Assembly (NCBI GenBank): GCA_944474755.1
Contig: OX104117.1
Coordinates: forward strand, 82,126,926-82,190,925
Source of the DNA: Limnoperna fortunei
Taxonomy: Eukaryota; Mollusca; Bivalvia; Mytilida; Modiolidae
Direction: 5' to 3'
DNA length: 64,000 nt
Shown here: positions 49,911 through 63,200 of the stretch, piece by piece
Position numbering within the stretch: position 1 is the first letter of the stretch
Layout: each line of letters starts with the position of its first letter
Made by a program: the position numbers and the translations under genes
The notes under the pieces: generated by a model
Told to the model about the DNA's origin: nothing
Seen by the model: the letters and a program-made list of their open reading frames with translations, nothing else
The model's database searches: none

Positions 49911-51072
49911 ATACTATACTCAAACACATTAAAACATTTTTTAAGCTTTATCCTGTTTTAACGTTTGACGTACTCTATTTTTATTGAAAACGTTATTTAA
50001 GTGAATTTAAGATAAACATATGAAGCCCATTTTGATAGGAAAAATTTATTTCCCAAACTGTGTCCAGACATTCCTTAAAATGGTATCGTAACGATTCGCC
50101 CCATATTAATAACGATTCGCCCGACGCAATAACGATTAGCCACACAAACGGTTCATATTGTTATTAAACGTGGGGCGAATAGTTATATAATCGTTAAAAT
50201 TACATTGTCTGGCAGTTTTATCCTGCTGAAAAGTTAAATGTAATCTATTTATGCTGGAAAATGCGGTTCAGCAAAGTGATGACAAAATTCGTAACTAAGA
50301 AACACATTTTGGAAACATTTTTTTTTTAGGGGGGATTTTTTTTTAAAATTGCAATGTCTACTAAATATTCATTATTTAGGAGAAATTTAGTGGTTTACTT
50401 TCTGTTGTTTATTTACTGCCAAAAAATTATTTTAATGGGTGTTTGGGTACAGTTTGGGTCATGCAATTTACACGATCATAAAGGTCGACTTTTACACAGG
50501 AAATTGTCTTTATAACATTTTCCAACATAAAATAGAGTATATTAAACGTTTTAACAAGATAATACTGACAAAAATGTTATATTAATGTGTTTTGAGGTAC
50601 AGTTTGGGTAAAAAATCACACCGATATTAATGTAGATACATGTACCACAAATGGTCTTCACCGTGTTCGGATCCAAAAATAAGGAAGGCCGCCGGACACC
50701 TTATATTAATAGGTATGGGAAATACAGGTACGTACAAACGGCTTCATCTGAAAACCCGTATCAATTATTTATATACAATAGGAATTTGAAGAAACCTTAA
50801 TTGTCTTTAATAATAAAAAAATGGGTTGTGCCAAGTCGGGGGAGCGCTGGACTAGAGAGCCCCTGGTTTTTAAAGTTTCGTTTGTTGGACTTAATATCTA
50901 TTTGTTCGCTTAGTTGGAGAAAGTTAATATTCGTGTGCCAATGCTTGAAGATATTTAGCTCAGTTCCAACATTTAAATCTCGATAACTTTTCATAACATC
51001 ATTGAACGTTATTTTATCGATAAGTTCTTGTTAAGCTGGTAAATCTAAAAGTACATATATATTTACGTTAAT
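49911..51072. other. Intergenic, no gene seen
   Basis: AT-rich. Near 50090-50180 the phrase AACGATTCGCCC recurs, with an inverted GGGGCGAATAGTTAT at 50172, which suggests a decayed inverted-repeat element. No coding signal is supported. Confidence 0.5.
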
Positions 51073-51320
51073 TTAGCCGTGGTCGATTCTTTACTATAGT
51101 CAATTTCTATTGATCACGTGTCTGTCAACATTGATGTTTTGAGTTCCAGCCTAACTGCGAGCAGGTGCCCTCGATTTTAATGGGGTATCTAATCTTATTA
51201 ACCTTATGTGACAAGGGTTGCCAAATTTTCTGCCGAAGGTTAGGGTTTCACCGGGTACTCCAGCTTCATCCCGATTAAGAAAAACGATATAGCGGTGTTA
51301 TGCCCCCTTCAAACAAACAA
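51073..51320 (+). mobile_element. tRNA-derived SINE, strongly diverged
   Basis: Head AGCCGTGGTCGATTCTTTAC, then TATTGATCACGTGTCTGTCA; body TGACAAGGGTTGCCAAATTT and GGGTACTCCAGCTTCATCCC; tail CAAACAAACAAAC. Confidence 0.75.
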
Positions 51321-51602
51321 ACATGACAAAAAAGTAACTTTTAAAATATATTCCGGTGGTCAAGTTATATATATGAACGTGTATTTATATATTTATAATT
51401 TGTTTTGTGACCTTCATATAACAGGCGTTTGTCGTTCAACTGTTGAACGACACGTCTTCTGTGCATTCTCGACTTACGCTAATAAACTGATTCAAATATG
51501 ATTAAATTTGAAATTAAGGACACCACAGAGATGACTAGGTCTTCCTCATAACTTGACCTACATCTAGGCATTGACAATGACGGTCATTATGTTTGTTTTG
51601 TT

Positions 51603-51868
51603 GTTGTTGTTTGTTTGATGGTGTTTAACGCCACTTTCAGCAATTTTTCAGCTATATCATGGCGTCCAGTTTTGATTGGGGGAGGAAGCCGGAGTACCCG
51701 GAGAAAACCCCGACCTGCGGTAGAAAAACTGACAATCCTTGTCAATTAAGATTGGAGTCGAGTACACCCTGCCTGCGGTGAGAATCGAACCCGCAATCTC
51801 AGTGTTGACAGACCACGTGATCAATAGTATACGAACTACCTTGACCACTCGGCCACCGAGGCCCCCGC
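51603..51868 (-). mobile_element. tRNA-derived SINE, best-preserved copy
   Basis: In reverse it reads GGGGGCCTCGGTGGCCGAGT then GGTCAAGG (A-box), GCGGGTTCGATTCTCACC (intact B-box), the body and a GTTTG-type tail. The intact pol III boxes and the low divergence make it the youngest-looking copy here. Its head could be mistaken for a tRNA gene but lacks a proper acceptor stem. Confidence 0.9.
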
Positions 51869-51869
51869 G

Positions 51870-53950
51870 GTCATTATGAGAATAAAATTTACGATAGAAG
51901 AGATGATTTAATTTTCCTGTGTTGAATTTTCTCATTTTTGTTTGGCATTGCTGATTCCCTGAACATATGTATATGGAGTATATATTTCCCAATTGATCAG
52001 GTATTCAAGATGGGGGTGTATGCAGACAGAAAAGCTACGCAACCAGGGGTTTATAATGGCAATGGGGCGTTTTGACTCGAATACTTTTATAGGTTCCTGC
52101 TTCTGTTAAATATATTCTAACAAGACTTTTCCTTTTTAACTTTTGAAACACAGCACACAATTACATCGGGAGAAAGACAGATAGAAAACTCATTGCCCAC
52201 GTGGCGTCAAAAAACTCTTAGCTAGTAATAAACCCTATGCATGTTAATTAATATTAATGACCACAGCGGGATGAACTTGAGGTTATTTCCCGGCATGGCG
52301 GTCGTCATCATGACTATAATGACATATTGATGTCACAAATAAACATTTTACTTATCTCTTCTTCTTACTGGATTACGCCTACCCCGGGTATGACTTATTA
52401 CTCGGGTTTGACCTGAGTGATTCGATCATGGAGCACATAAACCCACGCCCGATTTTTAGTGGGTTCGAGTTACTGTATTTCTTTTCTTGTTGTCCAATCG
52501 TTTGTTTAACCATGGTATTGTCTGTCTTTGACAATACTATTCGATATCTTCGATTCTTTCTAAATAGGTCGCTGCCTTTTTCTTTTTGTTTGTTATTTTC
52601 CGTCCCCTATCTGTTTGACAATTAAGAAATTAAAGTAAAGATGCTTAGACGTAGAATTGTTCATGTAGGAATTTTGAAAGGTTTTAACATGCAGTAAATT
52701 TTTCACAACAAATGTTCGGAATATTTGAAAGATTTTTTTACTAGAACTGCTGATACTAGAAATACCAGTACAAGTCATCCTAATTTTTATGTACCAAGAG
52801 TAAACGCGATGGAATCATCGTCCTTTTATTTCAAATTCTTTTAATTTTAATTTTATTTTAATCTTTACATTATTTTGTATTTATTATTATATATTTATAT
52901 TATATAGTATACAGATGATATAACCAATTAAAATTACGTTTTATATGATATAACGTTTTCTTAATTCAAAGCATTCAAAAATAAATTTAGCAGTAAGTTT
53001 TAGACAAATTTAGGATTTGCTATTCAACAAAGAGCATAACAGTTATTTGCTATTTGTTGAAAGATCTGGGATTAAACTTTTAATTATATTCTATCAAGAA
53101 ATGTAGTTCAGATCAACTTATGTTTGCATTTCAACAGAAAGTGTTCGTCATTTTAAATTTTTCCTGCATTGCAAACGAGACAGTTTCTATCTTTTCTATT
53201 TAGTTTTTGCTATCATCCCTTTTCTATCATTAGATTATGAGCACTTATACGAATTTTACAAAGATCAGCCCTGTCTTTAGCTTTTTAAAGATATCTAAAT
53301 AGTAAGGTCTGCATCCTATTTTTAAAATCGGTTTCTAAATTAATTGTAGAAATGACAATTTTAGATTAAAAAAAGGTAAAGAAATTTGTAATGACCGAAC
53401 TAAGATCTTTCTCTAAGTCCGAATTTATATATTTTTAAATTTTAAACACTTATTTTGATCTTATACTTTATTCATATAATTATTTATCAAGTTTGTAAAA
53501 TTTTTAACTTTGCCGCTCGTAACTGGTATGTAATTTTTTCAACTAAGGACCCAAATGGAAATAAGCTTTGTTAAGCTTTAATTATGTACTTCAATTATGG
53601 CATTATGTTTGATGTTATATTGTATACATATGCTCTTTTACCTGAATAAACATTATAGTCTAATATGACGTGCTTTAAAGGCTTTGAGACCACAACTGTG
53701 GTAAAAAAATGATTAATCTATTAGCAACACGCGCTGAGAAGGGCGTGTTTTAAATGGCTGTTCCCATTACCAAACTATTACTCCAGATATTGCAGACGAA
53801 GTACAAACCTTATAAATAGCGACACGCGCTATAATTATCCGTTGCAATATATTGTGTGTTACATTGACGGAACAGCCAGTTTATGTTGGAAATGATGTTT
53901 GCTATGGGTACGAAAATATTATAAATGTACTCTAATTGTGTTATTAGAAT
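51870..53950. other. Intergenic, very AT-rich, no gene seen
   Basis: Long AT-rich stretch, especially 52840-53650. A single monomer resembling the 396-805 minisatellite lies at 52497-52532. Partly inverted GGCTGTTCC/GGAACAGCC motifs flank 53755-53875. No exon is recognised. Confidence 0.55.
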
Positions 53951-54112
53951 AGAAATAATTCACGGAGGCTATGATTTATCATTGTTTTACCACGGGATGA
54001 CGATTTATATCGTTATTTTATCCCTCGCTATCGCTCGGGATAAAATAATACCACATAAATGGTCACCCCGTGGTAAAACAATAATAAACCACAGCCTCCG
54101 TGAATTATTTCT
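53951..54112. repeat. Hairpin element, 74-base arms, upstream of POLR3E
   Basis: 53951-54024 (AGAAATAATTCACGGAGGCT...) pairs with about 54037-54112 with roughly 8 mismatches and a small bulge, around the loop TCGCTATCGCTC. It ends 69 bases before the POLR3E start codon, so it is either in the promoter or in the 5' UTR. Confidence 0.93.
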
Positions 54113-54181
54113 AAATTATTAATTGCCACATCGGGGATAGGAATTCCCAATTTAGGTACAATGTATATACTTCCAGGAACA

Positions 54182-54217
54182 ATGTCGGACGAAGAAGACG
54201 ACCCGATTGAACATGAG
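54182..54217 (+). CDS. POLR3E: POLR3E exon 1 (residues 1-12)
   Basis: MSDEEDDPIEHE, phase 0, donor GTGACA. The acidic start and the EIDVYL junction to exon 2 match other RPC5 proteins, which fixes this start. It lies 69 bases after a long hairpin. Confidence 0.9.
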
Positions 54218-57200
54218 GTGACAAAACATTGCATTTGAATACAACAGAAGAGTAAAACAGCACTTTATTATATTCTGAACAGATTATTATTATTCGGTTG
54301 TTAACAGAAACCGAAAAGTAGTGTGATTACGATCTATCATTTGTTTTATAAGGATGAATTCAAATACCCACAAAAAGGGGGGAGGTCATTATTCTAGTAT
54401 AATATAACTACTTTCGTAATTTTTTTGTGGTCACCGTGTCAAAATGATGCCGAAACAGCACGCGAATGACTTGATACATCGGAACTTGTAGTAGATTGAC
54501 ATATAGCTGCATAAATTAGAAAATATGTTATTTTTTTCTGCTTATCTGGGTATCTCACTCTCAGTCATGTGCTTTAATAAATCGATTGTAACTAAATGGG
54601 GCCGACTAAATGCTGCCTTTTTTAAAGACAATATATACAGGGGCTGCTCTGGCTTCTAAAAAGAATCGCCAACTTCAATTTTCCTTCGCCAGTTTTGTAA
54701 AAGTGTCGCCATATTAGAAATCGCTAGATTACTATATGACATGGCGAAATTGTTTAACACTATGTAGTGTGTGTGACATATTCTGTAACGTCGGACGAAA
54801 TCCAAGTTTGCCGGACTCTTAATTCAATTTTTCAAAAGTTTGGTCTCGAGCAGCCTGTACACTAATTGTATTTTAATCATGAAAAGATGTGTGAGTGGTG
54901 GCAGAAAACCAAAATTTTACAGTAATTTATTAGAAACATCTATTCCAGTGAATTAACTTAAAACCGGAAATACTGAAAATAAAACTACGCATGTGTAAGA
55001 GTTTTCTAATTACGAAATTAAGACCGACATCCAGTCCGGAAATCACTCAACAATGACGTCAGTTTTCATACCTGTATTTTATTAATTACATTATAAAAAA
55101 AATATTACTACAAAAATATGTTTGTTTTGTTATTTTTATAAATTAATTAACAGCATCAATTGTTTTATTACACGTCTACTCAATGTGATGCAGGTAAAGC
55201 TGCTTTTCATCAGACAACTTTGTTGATTCATTTATTGCCGATTTTCGTTTAATAACTCCAAATAACACACATATCACTGGATACTACACAATAGACGTGT
55301 ATTTACGACCATAGAAGCAGACAAAGGATCTTTAATGATGCAATCGCTGATTACCGATAAATTTAAAACGTGCATGCATCGTTTAACACTATAAAACCTT
55401 GGCGCCAAAAAAATCGCCAGACGCAATAATTTGTTGCCAAATGAAAAAAAAAATCGCAATTGGGGACATGGCGAAGCCCAGCGCGACCCCTGTATATGTG
55501 TCCAATGTCAATTGTTTCATAGTATGCTGACTTTATTGTGTAATAAATTGTTGAATCAAATGTATATATGCTTTGTTAGAGTAAGTTTGTTAATAGTGAG
55601 CTGAATTAAAGTTGTATTCTTTTGTATAAGTTCACGTTAATGTGTTAAATTATATTATTGATTTTTGGCTGGGTTGTAGGAAGTGCAGTATGGGTTTATA
55701 GTACGTAATTGAGGGCAGTGAAAATAGGGTATCTATTTTGTGTAATCAACTCCTCCTACAGTTTTCAACATAGGTACAGTAGTCCCCCTCTTATACGATC
55801 CCCTCGCCAGCGACCACCCGCCTCATCCGGCCAAAACCCTGATGCATTAAGTGTTTCTAACGTAAAATTACCTCTCGCGAACAACCACCACTCAAATGCG
55901 ACCAGCGGCCACGTTTTCTTGACACAACAACGTAAATTACCCTCACGAACGACCATTTTCACTGACCGGATGTTTATTTTGGAATTCTCGAATGGAAAGT
56001 GATTTGGTTTTATTATCGTTAACCAGTTCGGTAACAGTTCAACGACAGGTAAACAAAATGTCGAAATCGCATGAAAGAAAGAGTTTAAGCTGGATTAAAG
56101 GGGAAAACAAGTAGGATATTGTAGATCAGTTTGATTTTGGCATTACGGAAATCGGGTTTCTTACAAGAAGACTGAAATTTGTAACAAGAGATAAAAGTAC
56201 AATGTACCAACATAATCATAAATCAAAATTTACAACAAACGATGTCAAAAACTTGGGAAACTGGAAACAGAGAGAAACCTGGATTTTTCCAAACTAAACG
56301 GAACCTTAATAAACTACGAAGTGGAACATGGGCAGACAATAAAAGTGATAAAAATAATGATAATGCAGATGAAACAGGAACAGAAACTTTCACTGATATT
56401 ATTATTACACATTTTTAACAGATAAAAACTGCATGAATTCTTTTTATTTTTATTTATACTGAATAATAAAATACAAATATTTATTATGTGTGATTCTTGA
56501 TCACTTCACAGTTCTTGTTGCTAATCAACCGACCAAGCTCTATAAACCTGTGTTAGTGAGTCAGTGTATATCCCCTCAAGAAAGACCACCCCCATTATAA
56601 GACCACTTTCATGACTCAGATGGGGTGGTCTTATATGAGGGGCACTACTATATCTTAAACGTCACAGAAAGATTGCACATATATATGTATTGAAGTTGTG
56701 CACCTGCCATTATGGAATTTTTCAGGATTTTTTTCCTAATTTTCCAGACTTAGGTACTTGGTGAGGTCATTTATAAGCTAGTTTGTCCAAAGTAGGTATA
56801 TATTTTTGTAATCAACTCCTCCTACAGTTGTTCAGCTTTCAACCCAGATCCCTGAAACTTCACAGAAAGATTGTGCACATATTAAAGGTGTGCACCTGCT
56901 ATTATGGAATTATTCAAGGAATGTTCTTCCATGTTTCTAGACAATGGAACTCAAACATTTTTTTTATACTTTATACATGCGGTTCTGTTTTTATGTAATC
57001 AACTCCCACGTTTTTTTACACAGATCCAAAGCCTTCTTGCAACAAACTGTAAACCTTTCACCATTTATTAAGACACTTGCTATAGAACCCCTCAGCCATT
57101 TAAGACTTTTGCAATTTTTCATAACATAAGACAGAGTATACAATTGTTAATTTTACTGAATAAACAAAAACATTCACAGTCTTCCTGAAATGTGCCGGTC

Positions 57201-60200
57201 CGCCGGACCCGACCGGCAAAAAACAGCCAAATTTAACTCCGGTCCGGCAAATTTGTTAAATTTACAACAAAAATGTTAAATTGGTCCGGCAGTATTTGTG
57301 TTTAGGTCCGACAACCCAAGAACTAATTTCGCGAAGACTGCATTCATAACGCACTGTGTCCTATTATGAGGTTATATAAACTTTTAAAATCTTCCCTAAA
57401 AAGAACTTTTGGAGTTTACCAGTAATTAAATGTTTGTCTGATAATATAAGCCAGTACCAAATATATTTACTTATGATATTGATTATTTATAGTGTTACAG
57501 ATTTAATGACTAAACTAAAGATATATTATTGTGTGTGAGTTTTAGTTGAGATCATTTGCAAAAAGGTTCACCCAAACAAAGTTTAAATTTGGCAAAACAC
57601 TTTGAAATGTACTGCCAAAGTTGTTATCTCTGAATAACAAACATTACATGTACTTTCCTCTCTGCAGGCAGGGTGTACTCTACTCTAATCTGAATTGACA
57701 AGGATTGCCAGTTTTTCTACTGCAGGTCAGGGTTTTTTCTCTCGGTACTCTGGCTTTCTGAACCAATATAAACTGGACACCATGATATAGCAGAAAAATT
57801 AATGAAAGTGATATTAAACACCATTCAAACAAAAATAAAAACAAACATGTACTTTCAAAATCTGACTTAAAATTTTTTTTATTCTTTTCAGATTGATGTT
57901 TATCTGTCCAAAAGTTTGTCAGAATATTTGTATTTACTTCAGGTAATATATTCTGTTAGTTGTAAAAAGTTACAACTTAAAAAGAAGTTCTTGAGTATAT
58001 ACACACTACATGTAGTTACAAATAATTTGATACATTTTTTACTGGAGAACCACATTGTTATGAAACAGCAGGTAAAGGTATATCTGTTCCATGGAAAAAA
58101 CACCATATACAGGCTTACTGTAATGAAGATGGAACCTTTTCTAACAAGCAATGCAGATACTAGTACAAGTCGGTTAAACACAATATGTAATTCACTAAAT
58201 GTTCGGCATTGCCCAATTTGTACATTTGCCTTAAGGAGTAAAGATAAACCTTAGCCGAACATAGAATACAGACAAGAAACTGGGTTCAGTATCCCCCTAC
58301 AATTTGGTTGGGTAATCAAGACGATATCTCACCATATCCCCCTTTAAAGGGAATATTGAAACCAGTTTTAAAATGGCATCTATTCATTGTTTAATTAATT
58401 TTTTCTTAGACATGAGTATTTAAATATTATATAAACATATGAAATTGCGATTTTTTAATCAGTTCTTCAATATTGGTGGTCAAAACTAGGTTTTGAGCAA
58501 TGTTAAATCTATTTGTATAAATGATGAATGAATATTAGTACAAGATGACTTCAACAGAATATAATTGCTATTTGGGCTTCATAGGGGATACAGGTTAATA
58601 TATATTCCCTGTGTGTGTTCTAGATCCAGAATAATACACTTATATAATAATATGCTGGGTTTTTATGTCCTTGCAATTTCAGTGACCTCCAACATAGTAA
58701 TCTTGGACGCTAAGCAACATATGAAAGAAATTCACATGAATAAAATAAAATGTATTTGGCTAGAAAGTAAATATATAATAATAAGTAAATATTAATGAAA
58801 TGTAATATGCATTTCAGGCAAAAACAGTTAACCACAAGTACTAATCTGCTTTTAAATCTCTGTTCATAGTTCGATCATGATGTTTTCTCACTAATGAGAC
58901 AGCGTGGTACCTATTTTTAGCCAGTTTAGATATCTTTGTCTCAACCCGTGGGTGAGATAAGAATTTCACGCTCCTTTTCCCGTAAAAATGTATTGTGACG
59001 TCAACTGTCGGTTCAGCAATAAGAATTATAAAATATTTGCTTAAGTTGTTTTGGTTTACTATGTATTTTTAAATATTAACATGAAAACAACATATCGGAG
59101 CTTCCACGACCCAATTTATACCACAATATGATAGCGGTAAACATCAAAACAAACACTGACGCAACATGTGTACACTGGAGATTACGTTCAGGGTAGATAA
59201 CTCTATTTGTTTGCCATCTTCTTACAGAACAGAACGGATTTTTGTAAGGAATTAGTGAGAAATAGAATCAAACACCTGTGGTAAGGCAAGACGGGAAAAT
59301 CTCAGACACCCGCGTAAAAGATTTCTTTTGGCTCCAACTCGGCAGAGCCTCTTTGGAGACCAGAAATCTTTTCACTTGGGTGTCTGAGATTTTCCCGTCT
59401 TGCCCTCCCACCAGTGTTAGATCCTATATTTCTTATTTAACTTAGCAATAATTGTAATGTTAATATAAATATTTATCATGACAATAACATCTTGTTTGTT
59501 GTTTATTTGCAGTACCCTGTTAGACCAGCACATTTAAATTATGATAAAATTGAACATCTTGCAGCCAGAGTAAAACCAAAACAGAAAAAGGTTAGTTTAA
59601 TCATTTGTTTCATATTCCATATACTGGAAGGGTTCCCAGTGCTAGCCTAGCACGCTACCTGGGTGGTTGTTGGTGGAGAGCCTCCTGGAGAGGGGGGATT
59701 TCAGGTCATTATACAAAATGATAAATTCTCTGTCATTCCCAATACTCTAGTGGCAGTCACAATTATGTTTTTTCTAATGTCCCATCCTACCGCTTTTTTC
59801 CATTTATTTATTGTTGGTTAACTTAATGCTCTGGCATTAATTGCCCAATCCATTCATCTGTCTTGTATATGTTCTAGGTCGAGTTAGAGTTGTCTGTGAA
59901 CACATCAAGTTCCTACTATGCAAAGAGTAAAGGTGAACAGATTGCTCTCAATGTGGATGGATCCTCAAGAGGGGCTGAAGGAGGGTTCTACAGAAGGTAT
60001 GGATTTCATTCGTTTTAGATGATATGTTGTTGAACTACAGTTTTTAGCATCCACAATGTCATACAAATTAATAATGTTTGTTTGAATCAGCTTTAATGCC
60101 AACAGTTTTTCAGTAATATCATGGCATCCATTTTTTTGGGGCAGGAAGCCAAAGTACCTTTTGACAATCCTTGATTTTTAGCAGGACAATTTAAATTTAT

Positions 60201-63200
60201 GTCTTAATAGACAACTTTATATGTGCAACTTTAATGAAAAACATGTGTGGTCAAAATTGTACACTATGCAAGCGCCATTGTGATAGAAAGTACATAAATC
60301 AAGAGAAAACCAAAAATTCAATTGAAATGATGAGAACAAAAATGATTATTTCAGTATATAATAAAAACTTTAAAAAGCGTGGTCCACCGCAGAATATCGT
60401 ACAAATTCAATTCTAGTCAGATCTTGTGATAACATCTTCCTATTTCCGGTTAGTGGAAAACTCTAATGGAAATGACTGATATTCATCAAAATAACGCTGT
60501 TTGCCATTATTTTGTTGCAATGACAACATGTCATCTTATTATAAAGAACTTTTAGGCACAAGAATGTATCTTTTCATGTATTTTCTTTTTCACATGATGC
60601 ATATATCGGAGGGACCCATCGCACATCAACAACTAATATTCAATACCTGGAATTTGGTAATTTCTTAAAGGAAAAAATGACCAAAATGGGCAGGGAAAAC
60701 TTCCGGATCCCTGGATTTAACATTAAATTATGTTGGAACTATTATATAAAGTAACTGCCCGAAATAAAGTCATTGTTGAGCTAATAGTATATAATTACAA
60801 AATGTTAAATTTACAGTGATACAATGGACAAACAAGTGTTGAGTTCAGCTGCATCTAGTGGTGATGTAGGCCGATATTGTGTTGGAGTTTTTGAGGAAGG
60901 TAATTAATAGGGATTAATTTTAATACTTTAATTAGAGTGATGCAAGATTAAGTAGGGATCATAGTAGTTAGTACACAGCTGAAGAATTGCAGAATGTGAC
61001 ATTTAAACTCTGAATCCAATCAAATGTCTACAATCAATCACATGACTACATGTACATATATGCTGTAGTAAATTCTTTTCTCAAATGAATGTGACATGCT
61101 ACTGCAAGCATGTAACAGACTTTTATGTCCTATCTATGGGATTACATGCCCAGGGGCAATAGTTAGCTCAAGTACTTTAATCAACTGATTTAGCAAATAA
61201 ACTGGTAATAATTTTTAAGAGGTCCAACCACAACTGCATAATAATAATTTGAAGTTTATAGAGGTCAAACTCATAGAGACCAAGCTGTTTTACCACAATG
61301 TCCTCTTGAACATACCAGGACCACGACGCATAGTTATATTTTAAATAATGACCATCTTTCTGTATACTATCAAGCATATCATGATGGCCCAAATTTTGAA
61401 ATGTTTTCATTACTGGTCATTTATCCAGGTCTTAATGGGGTTAAACTGCTTTAATATAGATTGCAGCTGGTCTTTATACTGGGGTGAAATGTAATTTCTG
61501 TTTCAAAATTAATGACATCGATGAAACTTCTGCTGCTGCAAATAATAAAATTTCTATTATTCAGATAGAATGGTGATCAGGGCAAATAATTTTTGAAGTC
61601 ATATGTAGCTTCACTCTCCAGCACTGAGCACATAACTGGTTCCCAGCCACATGTCCCCCATTTACTCCTGGACTACATTTTTCTACATGCAATGATGTTT
61701 GTAAACAAAGACCGATGTTAGTACACACACACATAAGATCTTATTGATCTTGGTATAGTCTAGTTATACATGTTATGTTGTTTGTAAACAAAGACCGATG
61801 TTAGTACACACACACATAAGATCTTATTGATCTTTATATAGTCTAGTTATACATGTTATGTTGTTTGTAAACAAAGACTGATGTTAGTACACACACACAT
61901 AAGATCTTATTGATCTTGGTATAGTCTAGTTATACATGTTATGTTGTTTGTAAACAAAGACCGATGTTAGTACACACACACATAAGATCTTATTGATCTT
62001 GGTATAGTCTAGTTATACATGTTATGTTGTTTGTAAACAAAGACTGATGTTAGTACACAAACACACATAAGATCTTATTGATCTTGGTATAGTCTAGTTA
62101 TACATGTTATGTTGTTTGTAAACAAAGACTGATGTTAGTACACACACACATAAGATCTTATTGATCTTGGTATAGTCTAGTTATACATGTTATGTTGTTT
62201 GTAAACAAAGACCGATGTTGGTACACACACACATAAGATCTTATTGATCTTGGTATAGTCTAGTTATACATGTTATGTTGTTTGTAAACAAAGACCGATG
62301 TTAGTACACACACACATAAGATCTTATTGATCTTTATATAGTCTAGTTATACATGTTATGTTGTTTGTAAACAAAGACTGATGTTAGTACACACACACAT
62401 AAGATCTTATTGATCTTGGTATAGTCTAGTTATACATGTTATGTTGTTTGTAAACAAAGACTGATGTTAGTACACAAACACACATAAGATCTTATTGATC
62501 TTGGTATAGTCTAGTTATACATGTTATGTTGTTTGTAAACAAAGACTGATGTTAGTACACACACACATAAGATCTTATTGATCTTTATATAGTCTAGTTA
62601 TACATGTTATGTGGAAATATTTTATTGATTACTAAGTGTTATATGTCCTGAAAATAGCTGAAATAAGTTATTCCATATAAGCTAAGATACTATCGAAACA
62701 CTAAAATGCAAAGTTACACTAAAATGCATACAGTTACACTAAAATACATACAGTTACACTAAAATGCATACAGTTACACTAAAATGCAAAGTTACACTAA
62801 AATGCAAAGTTACACTAAAATGCATACAGTTACACTAAAATGCAAAGTTACACTAAAATGCAAAGTTCCACCAAAATGCATACAGTTACACTAAAATGCA
62901 TACAGTTACACTAAAATGCATACAGTTACACTAAAATGCAAAGTTACACTAAAATGCAAAGTTACACTAAATTGCATACAGTTACACTACAATGCATACA
63001 GTTACACTAAAATGCATACAGTTACACTACAATGCATACAGTTACACTAAAATGCATACAGTTACACTACAATGCATACAGTTACACTAAAATGCAAAGT
63101 TACACTAAAATGCAAAGTTACACTACAATGCATACAGTTACACTAAAATGCATAAAGTTACACTAAAATGCATACAGTTACACTAAAATGCAAAGTTACA

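Noticed and set aside
51780..51868. tRNA gene
   Set aside because: A and B boxes are present, but no acceptor stem or full cloverleaf, and it is fused to a SINE body shared by many copies.
55709..56002. 97-residue plus-strand frame
   Set aside because: Starts in flanking repeat and runs into the left end of the pogo-like element; mostly terminal-repeat sequence.
57916..58254. 112-residue plus-strand frame starting MSEYLYLLQ
   Set aside because: Only its first residues are real, as the end of POLR3E exon 2; the rest reads through the GTAATA donor into the intron.
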